Made by a program: the position numbers and the translations under genes. The notes below the pieces were generated by a model. The model did not search any database, was not told where the DNA came from, and worked only from the letters and a program-made list of their open reading frames with translations. 5,202 nucleotides of DNA from Gemmatimonadota bacterium (GTDB lineage Bacteria; Gemmatimonadota; Gemmatimonadetes; Longimicrobiales; Gaopeijiaceae), in NCBI GenBank assembly GCA_030618065.1, contig JAUXEE010000181.1, forward strand, positions 1 through 5,202, read 5' to 3'. This document shows positions 4,515 to 5,202 of this stretch, in pieces (position 1 is the first letter of the stretch; every line of letters begins with the position of its first letter).

Positions 4515-5202
4515 TCATGAGGACCCTACCCCCATCGCCACCAGGATGCTGTCCAGTTGGCGACGTTCCCGCTTGGAATCGACCCTGAGGCGAGCTGAAT
4601 CCAAGGAGGCCCAGGCCCCAGCGGTGTCGCCGAGCTCCATCTGAATCTCCGCGAGCCACACCCACTGCTCCAGATGCTCGGATTCTCCATGCCGAATGGC
4701 CCCTCTTCGGGAGTCAATGGCTTCTTGATGGCGCCCCTGAGCCTGAAGGGCCCTGGATAAGGCGTGGTATTGGACGGCGTCGGTGGAATCCTTCTCCAGG
4801 CTGTACCGGGCGGCAGCCTCCGCCTCAGGATAACGCCCCTGCCGATCGTAGATGTGGGCCAGGAGCCCCGGAGCGACGCCGAACTCCGGCCGCTGCTCCC
4901 AGGCATACTTCAGGAGGAGTTCCGCCGCCTCGTCATAGCCGACTCCCATGAGATTGCGAGACACACCGACCATGAGATTGTAGTGGCCTCTCAGGATTCC
5001 GATGGCGACCCGGTAAGCGCGAAGGCCTTCCTTGACCTGTCCCACCGTGAAGTACGAGTCCCCCAACACCCATTGGGCCCTGCCGGCTTCTGGGTGGTCG
5101 GAGGTGAGGACATGGAAGACCTCCATGTTGTTCTTCCAGGTGGGCGTCCGAGTCCAAGTGCGCCCGCACATGAGAAGGACAGCCACGACCAGAATAGTCG
5201 GC
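4515..5202 (-). CDS. C-terminal part of a membrane-anchored tetratricopeptide-repeat protein (5' end outside window)
   Basis: The frame is open to the window edge, so the true start lies outside; 228 residues are visible before the TGA at 4515-4517. Visible residues 1-13 (PTILVVAVLLMCG) look like the end of a transmembrane helix. Then comes an RTWxRTPTWKNN segment (14-25) and about five TPR-like helix pairs at roughly 40-70, 73-105, 107-139, 141-173 and 175-209, with the usual small and hydrophobic pattern (for example LLAHIYDRQGRYPEAEAAAR). A membrane helix followed by W-K-x-N and then TPRs recalls the C-terminus of TMTC-type O-mannosyltransferases and other multispanning glycosyltransferases with TPR tails; this is inference, because the catalytic part is not in view. 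A GTG at 5184-5186 could start a short version, but it falls inside the hydrophobic helix, so a longer protein is more likely. It lies 209 bases upstream of the first pilin on the same strand. Confidence 0.75.
   Translation of the reverse strand, partial: PTILVVAVLLMCGRTWTRTPTWKNNMEVFHVLTSDHPEAGRAQWVLGDSYFTVGQVKEGLRAYRVAIGILRGHYNLMVGVSRNLMGVGYDEAAELLLKYAWEQRPEFGVAPGLLAHIYDRQGRYPEAEAAARYSLEKDSTDAVQYHALSRALQAQGRHQEAIDSRRGAIRHGESEHLEQWVWLAEIQMELGDTAGAWASLDSARLRVDSKRERRQLDSILVAMGVGSS

Noticed and set aside
4018..4644. A 208-codon plus-strand frame opposite the first pilin and the TPR gene end
   Set aside because: It is a shadow of the pilin reading frame and covers the promoter region; no supporting start signal or domain is seen.
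1..5202. tRNA or rRNA genes, CRISPR arrays, insertion sequences or other mobile elements
   Set aside because: No cloverleaf, regularly spaced repeat, transposase-like frame or flanking inverted repeat was seen on either strand; the window is a continuous pilus gene cluster.

Overview
The window is a compact, high-GC bacterial locus in which every supported gene lies on the minus strand, so transcription reads from high to low coordinates. In transcription order it holds: the 3' part of a membrane-anchored TPR protein (cut by the window edge), two tandem type IV major-type pilins, a two-transmembrane sensor histidine kinase, an NtrC/PilR-class sigma54 response regulator, and a GspH/FimT-type minor prepilin. 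The long plus-strand open frames are antisense shadows of these genes.

The organism is a Gram-negative-type bacterium that makes type IV pili and uses sigma54. The pilins have short leaders, the LKNxASQQEIY segment after the N-terminal helix, and a C-terminal disulfide loop beginning Cys-x-IYYG. To my eye these resemble pilins of Gemmatimonadota, but that placement is only a guess from memory.

Layout: 4515-5202 is the TPR protein C-terminus. 4306-4514 is the main control region, with a good sigma54-type promoter (4364-4379) and a dyad (4475-4499) at the distance expected of an NtrC-type enhancer. 3910-4305 and 3374-3778 are the two pilins, each followed within about ten bases of its stop by a GC-rich hairpin. 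3232-3373 is a leader with an intrinsic-terminator-like hairpin and a possible SD-sequestering stem just before the kinase. 1975-3231 (kinase) and 583-1941 (regulator) are separated by only 33 bases. 482-582 is a short gap with a dyad and a 9-bp tandem repeat. 26-481 is the minor prepilin, and 1-25 is the start of the next gap.

The likely logic is a self-contained pilin-control loop. The kinase, which has almost no extracytoplasmic part, would sense something in the membrane (pilin subunits are the attractive candidate, as known for Pseudomonas PilS). It would phosphorylate the regulator, whose GAFTGA loop would open sigma54 RNA polymerase at the promoter upstream of the first pilin. Hairpins and the terminator-like element would keep pilin mRNA abundant while limiting read-through into the regulatory genes. 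The upstream membrane-TPR protein resembles the C-terminal architecture of TMTC-like or oligosaccharyltransferase-like proteins, so a role in pilin modification is possible but unproven.
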